Shown in pieces: positions 21,879 to 33,059 of a DNA stretch of 64,000 nucleotides (position 1 is its first letter; every line of letters starts with the position of its first letter). The stretch spans positions 44,633,189-44,697,188 of the forward strand of contig CM075938.1 in the NCBI GenBank assembly GCA_038030265.1. Reading direction: 5' to 3'. Both the position numbers and the translations under genes were made by a program. A model generated the notes under the pieces. The model saw only the letters and a list, made by a program, of their open reading frames with translations, did no database searches and was not told the origin of the DNA. The stretch comes from Corythucha ciliata (lineage: Eukaryota > Arthropoda > Insecta > Hemiptera > Tingidae).

Positions 21879-21975
21879 CTAGGGGTTCTGAAACGTGAAA
21901 AAAAAGTATCACAGCCCATATGTGCGACCATCAGGGCGAGACCAATAGTGCATTTTTTGAATGAAATGCACTAAA
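21879..21975 (+). repeat. Direct repeat, copy 1 of a pair
   Basis: GTTCTAGGGGTTCTGAAACG TGAAAAAA..., then CGAGACCAATAGTGCATTTT and GAATGAAATGCACTAAA. The same order recurs at 22590-22690. Confidence 0.65.
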
Positions 21976-22589
21976 ATGAAATGCACTAAAAGTGGCATTA
22001 TTAACACAATTGATACAGAAAGAGCAAAAAATGTTGGATAATTAATATGGAAGTTTAACCTAGGCTCCCTATGTTTTTCACATGGTTTGCTGATTTCTGT
22101 GGAACTAAAAGCAGTAGATGGCAATTCTAGCACATCGTTGGAAAGCTGACAAATTGCAGATGTTTTTCCATTTATCTGAACGTTTGATGCCACCGAGGTT
22201 AAAAGAATTAGAAGCGGAAGAGTAGGCAGGAGAAAAACGCAAAACGCATTTTGGGAGATTTTGATCGACTGATATGCCAATCAAAATTGGACAATCACCA
22301 ACTCTTTTGAGCTCATAATGTATGGAAATTTTGTCCTGTTTCCAACGCACTATTCACTCTGTTCAAATTAACCTCGTGCGGTGACACGTTAAGTCAAATT
22401 TGAAAAAAAAAGAGCAAATCATAAAAACATCAGTTTTTATTCGAAATCTCGAAAACAAATTGACTATCGATAATAGTGTATTTCGTGAAATCGATGCTTA
22501 ATGACCAATTCATCACGTGGTTCAGTATTGCCACATAAACCTCAAACACCCTGTATATGTATATGAATCCTGGAGACCACTGAATTGGT

Positions 22590-22690
22590 GTTCTAGAGGT
22601 TCTGAAATGTGAAAAAAACATGACATGTCCCATGTTTGTCACCATCACGACGAGACCAATAGTGCATTTTCAGAATGAAATGCACTAAAA
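22590..22690 (+). repeat. Direct repeat, copy 2 of a pair
   Basis: GTTCTAGAGGTTCTGAAATG TGAAAAAA..., then CGAGACCAATAGTGCATTTT and GAATGAAATGCACTAAA, about 710 bp after copy 1. The pair may bound a small mobile element or be two fragments of one family. Confidence 0.65.
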
Positions 22691-23673
22691 AAAACTAGCA
22701 GTTCCTTGGAATATAATCATGTAGCCGGAGCTCCGGAGCCGAATTGCCTACTCTATGTATACTATGTATTGGATATGAGAGAGAATGTGTAGAGAGTATG
22801 ACTTCCAGGAAAGTAGTAAGCACTGATTTATTTTATTATTTCCTTACTTTTCGAATTATTGGTACTTAGTGCACGCTATTTCATTTCATGTTATTTTTCA
22901 CGCTACTGGCGTTCCAATTATCATTCGTTTTTCCCCGGAGTCAGTCGTTTCGCGTTCCTCATTCCATTTTCTATTGTAGACTCTCTTTATTCTGTCATTA
23001 CGAACCAGTAGCGAAGGATGATCCAAACTCAAACCACTCAGTTCGGTATCAACAGAACATTCACATCATTTCTATTATTCCTCACTCACCCTGCCCCTAA
23101 TTTTCTTCATTTGAAGCCATCCTAAAATCGTTTGGATTAAGTCCCCTCCTATCCCTCCAGCGTTGAATAAATAAGTTGTAGGAGACTGGACTACTGGAGA
23201 GGTGGTGGATATAGGGAGATTTTCTTTTTATTATCATACGCAATTCAAGTCCTTGCAAAAGACAAATTTTAATTCCCTTAATTTTCACATCAATGGCTTT
23301 TGTTATGTTTTCTTTTGGTTTATTTCATTCGTTTTTAATATCTCAAGATGTTAATGACTTCAAAACATCCAGCTGCTTGAGCGATTTTTTTTTTTTAAAG
23401 ACGGGAATAATAATGAAGAGCTCAGTAAATCTGGCAATCATGTTTCATTAACGTCAATTGACTTTGAAAGCCTGGAAAAGAAGAATAGGATCATTCGGCG
23501 ACCGAGTGCTGGTATGGAGGTAATTTAACAATTTCTCCTGCTCCTCCTCCCATCCAAAAGTAACGATTCATAATATAATTTTCCCCCATTTTCGTCTAAA
23601 ATTTTCCAATTTTGTAATTTGAAAAAGATTCGTGGAAGGGTCCAACGATCTAATTTCAAAGTGTATTTTATTT

Positions 23674-24693
23674 TTATTTTTTAGCAGAGCGTCTATACGT
23701 TTCTGTGTTCGCTATTGGAAGTAAGATATTGGAGAAGGAAGCACTTCTTGTTACAAATTTAGTTACCGTATTAAATGGAATTAAGTTATGCCGAAAAACA
23801 TGAATACAAGCCGAAAAAACAAAAATTGATTGCAACGGAAGAACATTAAATTCCTTGAAAAGCTGAACTGAGGGATATCTCCATGGCCTTTTCAATATAA
23901 TTTTAATTACAGCTTTTTGCGCAACTTCTAAAGGTTTTAAGTGGGACAAGTTAGTAGAACCCCAAACAGTGATCCCATATTTCAAGATAGAATAGACTAA
24001 AGCATAATAAACTGATTTCAGCAATGGTCGAGTTAAGACAGATCGCATCACTTTAAACCAATAATATAATTTCCTGATTCTATTGACTAAATTGAAAACA
24101 TGATTTTTAAATTTCAAGCGCTCATCAAAAGTTACCCCCAGGTATTTATGATGTGTAACGAATTGAAGTGCATTACAAGTACAATTCCCCGCCGAAAAAT
24201 TAAGGTTACAATTGAAGTTATGTATTTTAATTTTGTCCATCATATTTAATTTAACTTTTTTAAACGAAAAACGAATAACAGAAGTTTTATCAAAATTCAA
24301 ACACATCAAATTCTCATCAAACCATGCCTTAATTACACTAACCTCCCTTTCAGCCGCTTCGATGATTTGATTAAAACACCCACCAGACACTATCAATGCT
24401 GTATCGTCAGCAAACCCAAAAATATTTCCTTCCAGTTTAAGACTTAATAATCCATTTATGAATAAAAGAAAAAGCAGAGGTCCCAGAACCGTTCCTTGCG
24501 GAACTCCACAGTTGACAGTATTACACTCACTTATAACATTGCCTATCCTGGTTACACACGGTCTATCTGACAAGAACGACAAAATCAATTTTAAAATTCT
24601 ACCACGGATGCCGTACGCGTGCAGTTTAGTCCGAAGTATCTCATGATCAATCACATCAAATGCTTTTTTGACATCAAAGAAAATAATGCTGAA
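23674..24693 (-). mobile_element. 5'-truncated non-LTR retrotransposon (LINE) with open RT frame
   Basis: An uninterrupted frame of about 335 codons carries RT motif A (FFDVKKAFDVIDHE), motif B (NCGVPQGTVLGPLLFLLFINGL), motif C (FADDTALIV), motif E (HHKYLGVTFDERLKF) and the thumb and C-terminal region (YSILKYGITVWGSTNLSHL, QKAVIKI). The frame stops in an A/T-rich tail (TAA at about 23674). The copy starts just before motif A: the endonuclease, ORF1 and N-terminal RT are missing, as expected of target-primed reverse transcription that stopped early. The motifs fit the Jockey/CR1/I group; the clade is not fixed. The first few codons upstream of motif A probably come from flanking DNA. The open frame suggests a fairly recent insertion, although the copy cannot move on its own. 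It lies antisense in the putative Mmp2 intron. Confidence 0.9.
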
Positions 24694-24899
24694 GAAAACA
24701 CGCACAAAATATGCAAAAACCTATAAAAGAGGCGCCTGCGTCTAGACGCCTTTAACCTGAAAATGACGAAAATGAGCGTAAAAAAAAGGAGAAAAAACAA
24801 TAAACAAAAATAGATTGAGGCCTTCGCTTTTATGACCTCATTTTCTCCCAGCCCTTCTCCACCCTCTTCTTTTAATCCAATGTAGAACCACCTCATATT

Positions 24900-27800
24900 T
24901 TAATTGCGAGTGCATAACGAGTCTAAGAATGTCAAAGACTTTAATATAGTGTACCTTGTTTTAGTGCAATTGACATTGAAATCATCTTGAATTTGAAATC
25001 TATTCTTTTTGTTGTGGCAGGGACAAGAAAGTGGCGTTTTTTTTTTGTTTTGTTTTTTTAATGGCCTCTGTTTTCACAATTGGCGCTTTGAAAGTGGCGT
25101 TGAGCTGCGGTTGTGTTATTATCCAAGATTCCCCCTTGTAAATGCGTGTATCGGATGATCTTGTTTACTGATTGATTTGGCTGGCCGTCCAGTGGACGTT
25201 ATTTCGCGTGAAGAGGCGAAGACGAAAAGGCGATTTTCGAAACAAAGCGAACTGTTCGTGGGAAATTAGGCCCTTTCATATTCGCCTCTTCGCGCGAAAT
25301 CGCGTCCATTAGACGACCACAACCTTAAAAAAACAGTCAATGGTGATAATTGTCGATGGTGACAACTTTCCAAAAATTGTCAAAGGGTGGGGATTTTTAT
25401 TCGTCGTAGAAGTCTTGCTGCATATTAGCATAGGAGTGCTATTGGAAAGTAGAAAGTAGTAGTGTCCAAACATCTTCTTGATTGTTTTAATACAGGCACA
25501 GTCATCTCACAGCTCCGCGATTTTCCGCTTATAAAGCTATCTTTTTGGTAATAATAATACATTTTTGGTTGCATAATTTGGTATATATATTTTTTAAACT
25601 ATTTTACTGGAAAGCGCAACTAACAAAAATCCCCGAAATTGTGAGAGGGAGTGGTCACAAGATGTTTGTCGTTGTTTCTTCAAAAGTAAGGGGGCAATTT
25701 ATTAGGTCGCCAAAACTATCAAGAGTCTCTGAGGCGCGACTGCGCTTGGTAGACATTATTTTAAGATGGGCTGTCTCACGGATTTTATACTTTGCCCAAA
25801 AAACAAAGAGTTTCAAGCATACTGTGAGACAGAGTTTTTAGGCACGTTCAACTGTATAACAATTGAAACTGTGAGGGACATTTTGTCCGAGACTGGTCGC
25901 GTTTACTTCTTACGTGCGGTATTGCAATCAATCCCCCTTCTTCTTATTCCCTCTTCTTGGCAATGGCATGACACAAAAAGCTCGGTTAGTTCAAGTTATT
26001 AGCGAAATGGGTGTATAGGGGTTTAGGGGTTCGGATGGAGAAGAATCACGCATGCTGTGCTGCTAATCAAATTAGGTGTGTGCCAACTTGCGGGAGGCGG
26101 TGCAGTAGTAGAAAAACTCACTGAAGTCACACCTGCACTTTCATGCTAGTAATCCTCTAACATTATTGAAAAAGAGGATATTAAATTCAAAGTTGAAGGT
26201 TTTTTTATACTTATTGGTTGCGCCATCATTTTTAATTATCAAGCCAATTGATTGAATTGAGTAGATTGACTTCCTTGAGAATAATTGGTTTTTATGACAA
26301 GTTCTTATCTTTTCATGCTTGATTGGCAGAGACAATCAGATTATCAATGCTTCACAGCAAGACGTACAAGTTCCTCTGTATTCAGGAGGACACAAATGCA
26401 TTCTCAAGTCTGGGTACTTAGGTATCTCACGTTTTTATCTCATTTTGCGATAGATCAATTCATTCCAGCCTTTTAACAACGCCTAATCAGTTAGAACTTC
26501 AATCCTTTTTTATACGCTTTGGATGAAAATTCTTATAGCATTCGATTTCACTTAATTTACAAGTTTGTTGAAAAAAAGTGTGTCCGAAGAGAAGGAGTGG
26601 TACATGATGCGGGAAAAATTCTTCAAAAGCTCGGATATTTTTATCGTTTCGGATCTCTCATGCTTGGGGATTCACCATTTGCAACATCTGGGGAAGTGGA
26701 AGATCCTCAAAACAAATGAATCATCTCGGTTGAACGCCAACAATTTCGCTCTCTCCCCAACTCAACCCTCTACTCACACTCAAGTTCATTTCCTGTCTGT
26801 TTACTCGCAATATTTTGTTCATTACTGTAAAAGTAGCCGCCGTGACGGCAGATGGGAATCCTCCCTTCGCTTCTCAATTACCACCTAACGTAACCGTAAC
26901 GAGAATAATTCTGGATTTGTATGGCTTTTTTAAAATTCATTAAGGATTTTTTTGTTCATCAAGGAAGGAACAACCGCTTCAACATAATTTTGACGTGAGT
27001 CCGTTTTCTATAGGGTGGACTCGGGCGGATCAATGATTAGTCGTTAAATTCTCATCAAGACTGCAAAAGCAATGAAAGAGGCGTTTGCTGGGTCTCTCCC
27101 TGAGTATAAACTCATTGAAGGCGAAGGGTGGTAGGTACCTATTTGCTATAATAGTTATACCGTGGTCACCGGATCGCGCGAACCCGCATTGACTTTTAAT
27201 AGGCGTAGGTATCGCGTCTATGAATTTTATTCCATGGATAGGTAGGGGCTGAAAGGCGAATCCTATTGTTTTAAATGATAAAATAATATGGGGGGGGGGG
27301 CTTCGATTTTGGGATGATTCATTCACTCATAATTTTTCGATAGAAACTAACAATAGGAGAAAACGAGGACAGAAGCAATGATGACGCAATATTAATTCAA
27401 GAGGAAAGAATCGTTAACTGTTAAGGGTATCCTTGGAAGCATCCCTAAGGTGTTTTGTTTGTTATTGTTCTCTTGCTTGTGCCCTGGATTTAAATTCAAT
27501 CGACAGACTGCGGGTGGCTTTCATAATTTTCGGTCCCAGAAGGAACCTAGTGAACGTTGAATATTGATCGGTAAAATTTACGACTTTTTGGTCCTAAATA
27601 AAAATCTTAATTGGAACGCCACCTGCCTAACGGGCTGTTTGATGACAAAACATAATAGATCACCAACTTCCCCCCTTGTTATACATTGCATTTCGGAGAA
27701 ATCCTTTCCACCGCCGCGCATTTCAAGAGCTCTCCCGGGCCACAAAATTAAAAACTGATCAGAATGAACATCGTAATTTTGAAATCGTGCTTTCCTGCTT

Positions 27801-28855
27801 TAGTAAACTCTGTCACACTCTTCCAAGTGCGTGAGGAACCGCTCTAGACGTTGCCGCTTCCTAACGTATGAAAAAAAGAAGAGCCACCAATTGCTTGAAT
27901 AATAACGAGCTTGTCTGAGCTGAATGAAGGGAGGTGAGGCCAGCGAACATTTTTATGCGTCCGTTTTATGACTTTAAAACGAGTGACATCCGTCTTGACA
28001 GACATAGAAATTATTTCATGCTCTTTTTTCCTTCAACGGGGACTATACGTTTTCCAAAAAAACTAACGTACGAAGGGGATGTCCGGTAAAACTCGCTTTA
28101 TATTTCGTTCCTGTAAAACCCTGTGGGTCCGTTAGTGCCATTGGAATATAAAACCTTCTTGACGTATATTATGTGTGGGTAGAGATGCAAAAAAAATCAA
28201 CTTTTAAACCATCTCCTTATGGCTATTATCCAGTACAAACACCGGGATGGGTAATACATCCTCATTCTCTAGTAAGTGATCCGCTGTAGATATATCATCG
28301 ATTGCCTATTTTCTAATATTTCGCGAATGGGAAACAATAACCGGGAGAAAATGCCCATCCATGAATTTAGACACGTGCTGAATGACGTTGGCGGAAGTCG
28401 CAACCCGGTTCGCGCGTTCCGTGGTTTTTAAATTTGCCTTGATGTACTTAATAGATGGTGTAAGGGGTAATGATGTCAATTCTTTAAAATCTCAAAAAAT
28501 TAATAACCAAAATTTGTTTTGTGCCAGTTATTTTTTATCGTCTACGGCATTCGCCTTGGAAGCGACAGCGTTTTATGCGTCTATATGCACGCCACGGGCC
28601 ACAACTGCCTCCAACCCCCAGCCCCATAGCATATGAGCTACAATGCTATCAACCTGAAAAATACCATTTTTATTGAGTGGGGGTGCTGTACAATCTGATT
28701 GTTATGGTCGGAAACCCCGGATTTCCGGTTTCCAAAAACGCAAAGGTGGCACGTGTAAACTCAGCTACCACACGCTTACAGCCCCTTTCTATAGGACGGA
28801 TTTTCTCAGTCACTCGATATCTCTCTCGGATAGGATCTGAAAGGGTCTGCGGGGT
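24900..28855. other. Largely unannotated intronic DNA
   Basis: Apart from the hairpin element at 25182-25319 I see no exon, RNA gene or coherent mobile element. The small frames here have no family motif. Confidence 0.5.
25182..25319. mobile_element. Hairpin MITE-like element
   Basis: GGCCGTCCAGTGGACG TTATTTCGCGTGAAGAGGCGAA at the left pairs with TTCGCCTCTTCGCGCGAAAT CGCGTCCATTAGACGACC at the right, with a middle of about 60 bp. Confidence 0.75.
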
Positions 28856-28859
28856 CTTG

Positions 28860-29180
28860 AGGATCAAGCCCTGTTAAGTTTGGTATTTGAAGGAGGCAAA
28901 CCCACGAAATTGGTTCCTTAAAGCTCCAGATTCACAAACTTTGGGGGTCAGAGAGTGCTAAATCCATACAATTGTTTTTTTAAATTAACTATTCGTGCTT
29001 TATTCTCAGATTATTTGAATGAACCAAACCTACGATCCCACGAAATTGGTTTTTATTAACGAATAAACCCCGCGGACTTGTGTTTTTTCAGGCACTCAAC
29101 CCCGCTAAACTGGTTTTCAATGGGCCAACCCCGTGAAACTTCAATTCGGACCCGCCAAATTAGTTTTTATATAGTGTGCC
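28860..29180 (+). repeat. ~30-bp degenerate array, family D, in the copy 2 tail
   Basis: Units of the type GGCAAACCCACGAAATTGGTT, CCCACGAAATTGGTTTTTAT, CCCGCTAAACTGGTTTTCAA and CCCGCCAAATTAGTTTTTAT. They are the mirror of 20605-20790 and extend about 90 bp further outward. Confidence 0.75.
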
Positions 29181-30553
29181 AAAACCCTCTAAATTGGGTT
29201 TTGGGCGATATAATTACGTGGTTGTGTTGTGTTGGAGGCTGAAGCGACGAAGCACGTGGTCGGCGGCGGTTTCCTCCTGGACGCTACAAGGGCATGTTCG
29301 AGAGTCTCGTCGCTGGAAAAACCACAACTTGGCGTTGAACGAACCGTGCTCCGTAAGAATAGACGGGGCGGCGTGCTCAAGGGTGACCCACTTGGCCGCG
29401 GCCAGCCTCGTCCGAACGTCGGGCACGAACCCGAAAAAACGCCTACCCGTTGAACTGTTAGCCCAACGCGCCTGCCAAGCGTCGACGACAAGGTCATCAA
29501 GAAGGCGGAGACCCCAAGCGTCCCCTCACTCTTCGGCCAGAAGACCGAGGCGCCCTGCCCATTCACCACCGCAACGCACCAAGTTCAGGTTCCCCTGGAC
29601 GATGTGGCACTGGTGGACCCATGCATCGAGCAGGAGGCGTCCCCGCCAGCATATGAAGCGCGTCGGAACTAGCAGTCCGGTACGCCATGGCTACCCGTAA
29701 CAAGTCCTGGCGCTGCTAGCTGAAGCCTTTCGCCCTCTGTGCCTTAGTGGGCTGATGCCAGCACCACGTCGCAACGGACAATAGGGTAGAAGTATACATG
29801 ATGCCCTAAAGTTACGGGCCTGGTAGTTCGCGCCCTCTCCACCTCAGATTTTACCTGTAAAACTCCCCACCGCCAAGTGGTCCACACCGGTAACGTGTCA
29901 GTTTTGACCAGCTGGCACGGCTGACGGGGAGTGGGGTGGAGATAACCAGGACCTGCACGTGCCGGGTCACTTCCCGGCCGCTCAGTCCGGCATTCCCGGT
30001 ACTGCGCCCTAAAGGGCGTTCCACCGGGGCGGGAAGAAGGCACAATCCTGGTAGTCCGCGCCCCACACTTTCCCGCCACGGTCTTTTAGAGGGCGAATGG
30101 TTTCCCCGCTACCAGTTCGAGCTGCTGGGTCGCTGTCGTCCCCGGATTATACTATACCCTCCCTTATTCATTCCATTCCAGCTATTCATTCCATGAACAC
30201 ACCATTTTTCGGCTGATTATATTATGTATAGAAGGAGACATTAGTGTCGTGGGACACTTCAGTGTAAGCGCACCTTTAGCCATAAATTTATAATACGCTG
30301 TATTCTTAAAACTCCCCTAAGATACTTGATACTCCGAAACTGGCCATGCTGCCCTAAAACCTTAATTAATTTTGGATACCCCGCCCCCCACCACCACCAT
30401 AGAAAAACTTCCATCCCTGATGAATTTTTGATCCCACCCCTCCCACTTCGAGCATCAGATGGAAGCTGATGGTGTCCTCCTCCGCGTCAAACGGAGCCCC
30501 ACGAGGAACATCCTGATTTTTTGATTGGACCAACTCTAATTTGGTCCTATGAA
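28948..30553 (-). mobile_element. 1.6-kb GC-rich composite element, copy 2 (inverted)
   Basis: The reverse complement matches 19253-20862 from TCAGAGAGTGCTAAATCC to CCTATGAA at the far end. The copies are about 8.1 kb apart and few differences are visible, so duplication was recent or the copies are homogenised. Family-D units continue a little beyond the shared boundary on this side (to about 28860). Confidence 0.85.
29214..29426 (-). pseudogene. LINE RT C-terminal fragment (copy 2, open)
   Basis: The minus-strand frame runs ...RTRLAAAKWVTLEHAAPSIL, then TEHGSFNAKLWFFQRRDSRT and CPCSVQEETAADHVLRRFSL, and stops. It is the same Cys/His-rich LINE C-terminus as at 20385-20595, without the one-base deletion. 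No RT palm motifs are present upstream, so it is only a tail piece. Confidence 0.7.
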
Positions 30554-31229
30554 CTCTAGAACACGATTTTTTGGACACAAGAAATGCCGGTAACTAACAA
30601 ACCATCCAAGGTACGAGATAATGTACCAATAATACAAATTGATTTCTTGAAGTCAAAAAATCGGGTCCTTCGGTTTCTGGTACCAAATTTGAGGGTTTTT
30701 TCTTGTTAAAATTCGAATTTTCACGAGAAAAAAAGGGCTTCGAACGAGCTTAAGTCAAAATTTGGTATTTAAAAAGGGTCAAACATTTTGTCGAAGGGTG
30801 GATCGAGTGGAATGGGTAACTTGCACGAATGTCCGATTTGGGAGAAAAGTATACCGGTGAATTGGCACATGGACAGAAGGATGTCAACGGTAGTTGCAGC
30901 CCGATTGGTGCATTTGGTGATTTGTAAATAAATTTCAAGGTTCTTCAAGAGGGGATAGTTGTTACGAGGGGAAATGACGTCAATCCGTACTTTTTAAGCA
31001 TGTGATTAGGGCACTCTAAACATTTTTTGTTAACAAAAAACAAGAAAAATTGTCCCCCTGAAAATGTGTCTTACCCCCCCTCTTCCTCACACCGTCAATT
31101 TCATTAAATAGGCTTTGAAGTTATCGAATCCCCACTCAAAATTTTTAAAAGTTCGCTCTAAAAAAGTCCTTGACTGATTTCAATGTTTAATGTGACCAAT
31201 AGCATTGTGGAAGAGCCCTCTTCAAGAAA

Positions 31230-31830
31230 CACCAGTGCTTGAAAAATGTGCAAGTTCCCCATTGGTTTTTAAAGAGCGGAAGCCGCAAAATTTGTTTCCT
31301 CGAAGAGCCATCCTGCAAATTTTCCCAGTGTGTGTTAAGGAAGATTAATCCTCCAAATTGGGATTTGAGCTAGGCAAGTCCGCGAAATTGGGCCTTTGGA
31401 CTAGTAAAACTACGAAATTTTGCTTTTTTAATAACCATGGCCTGCGAACTTGGTTCAACGAATAGTTTGAACCGTGAATTCCTGAAAGTGCCAACCCTGT
31501 AAATTGTTTTTAAGGAAACAAAATTCTTCAAATTTGGGTTTGAATAGTCCAAATCCGAAAGAGCAACGCCCGCAAAAACTTGCTTTTTCGAAGAGCCTAG
31601 CCCAGCTTGTTTGGCTTGTAGACGAGTCAAACTCATGAAATTTAACTGTCGGTTAAGCCAAATCCGCGAACTATGATTTCTGGAGGATCCAATGTAGCGA
31701 AATGATTTTTGAAGGAGCTGAATCCACCAAATTGGATTTCGAATGAGCCAATAGCAACTTGATGGAATTTCCCGAATGAGTGAAATCTGCGTGAATTTTG
31801 GCAGCTTGCTGGGCAGAATTTCCAGGTTCC
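31230..31830 (-). repeat. ~30-bp degenerate array, family D (largest)
   Basis: At least 15-18 units. Examples are GAAGAGCCATCCTGCAAATTT, AGGCAAGTCCGCGAAATTGGG, CCAAATCCGCGAACTATGATT and GCTGAATCCACCAAATTGGAT. The minus strand is free of stops over 172 codons, but the translation only mirrors the repeat. I do not call it a gene. Confidence 0.75.
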
Positions 31831-32682
31831 TCAGCGGAACAAATAGTGTGGAGGAGAAGCCCTTCGGTGTATTGTGACCGCGATTCATCTGGATGCGCGT
31901 CAGGAAATTTCCTTCCCCTTGCTAAAAACATTATTTTAGACTTGAAAACGCTACTCACTAATTACCTTTGGAAGCTGACAAACGGGCCGATTTGCCAGTG
32001 CTGCCAAGAACTCTCCCATTTTACCCCTGCGTAATCAGCCCGGAATCCTCCCCCCTCTACAGCTTTCAGGGCTTCAACGTGCCCTGAAGACGTGACCCAG
32101 AGCCCTGAAATCTGCCAGGCCAACACTGATCTCATTCATCATCATTTGTGCAAATAGCAAAAACCCGTCTTCACCCCCCCCCGGGTAAAGAAGAATCGAA
32201 CAATCGAGTATTTACTCCTCATGCACAACTGGAATGTCAGTAATTACAGACAACAAAGTTAAAAAAAATCGAGTATTTCTGACGTCGGTGTTCGTGGCAC
32301 GTGTGACCGGGACTCGTCGCTCCCGCAACCGTGTGCACAACCACAATCGTTTTCACCATTCAATTCGTTCCAATGGCATGCTATCATGCCATTTTTTGTC
32401 CTGTTGGAAACGATTCTTAGATGGGCAGCTTAACGATCCTGAGATAGTTGTTTGAATCCTGATCAGTGTGTGCTAAGGGACAGATCGACGAATTAGGTTT
32501 TGACAAAAAAATGGGAAAAATATGAATTTAGGCGCCTAAGCCCGTTTTAGGACTGAACTGGGCTTTTCACATGGTTTTCTACTCTAGTGTCTAACTACAG
32601 TGAAACAACAGACGTATTGTATTTTTAACGGTTGTAGAAAGTGCAACCCCAGGTAAGAGCTGCCACCCTATTTTGCACTCCA

Positions 32683-32828
32683 AGGACCCGTCCTACGTGA
32701 GCGGGAATCGATTTCAGCGTTTAGCGTCTTGAGCATTTTCAGTGAAAAACGCCCGTAGTGTTTTATCTGTGCGTTAGAACGCACAAACGCTAAAATCGTG
32801 CGGGTTCCGCCTCACGTAGGACTCCGGG
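32683..32828. mobile_element. Hairpin MITE-like element
   Basis: CCGTCCTACGTGAGCGGGAA TCGATTTCAGCGTTT pairs with AAACGCTAAAATCGTGCGGG TTCCGCCTCACGTAGGAC. The middle also has short self-complementary pieces. Confidence 0.75.
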
Positions 32829-32899
32829 TACGGATGTGTTAGAATTTCCTTGACTGATCTCTTCAATCATCTTATTAATTTGTTATAAGTTCGCATTTT

Positions 32900-33050
32900 C
32901 TTATGGCGTTTTCCATTTATATAAAATTCCTCTCAGGAGCCATGCATTTCCACCTGTCGTCTCCGTTACCATATGATATAATTCAGAGAAGACGGGTGGA
33001 AATGCTCGGTTTCAGAGCGGTATTTTACGCATATGGAAAACGCTATTACA
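32900..33050. mobile_element. Hairpin MITE-like element
   Basis: ATGGCGTTTTCCATTTATAT ... GCATTTCCACCTGTCGTCT pairs with AGAAGACGGGTGGAAATGC ... CGCATATGGAAAACGCTAT. It is nearly palindromic over 150 bp. Confidence 0.75.
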
Positions 33051-33059
33051 GAATTGGTG

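Noticed and set aside
29176..29700. A 174-codon + strand frame in the GC-rich inverted element
   Set aside because: It is antisense to the LINE C-terminal remnant and arises from GC-rich, stop-poor sequence; no motif of its own.
31370..31888. A 172-codon open frame on the minus strand
   Set aside because: It lies wholly in the family D array; its peptide pattern mirrors the ~30-bp unit and matches no domain.
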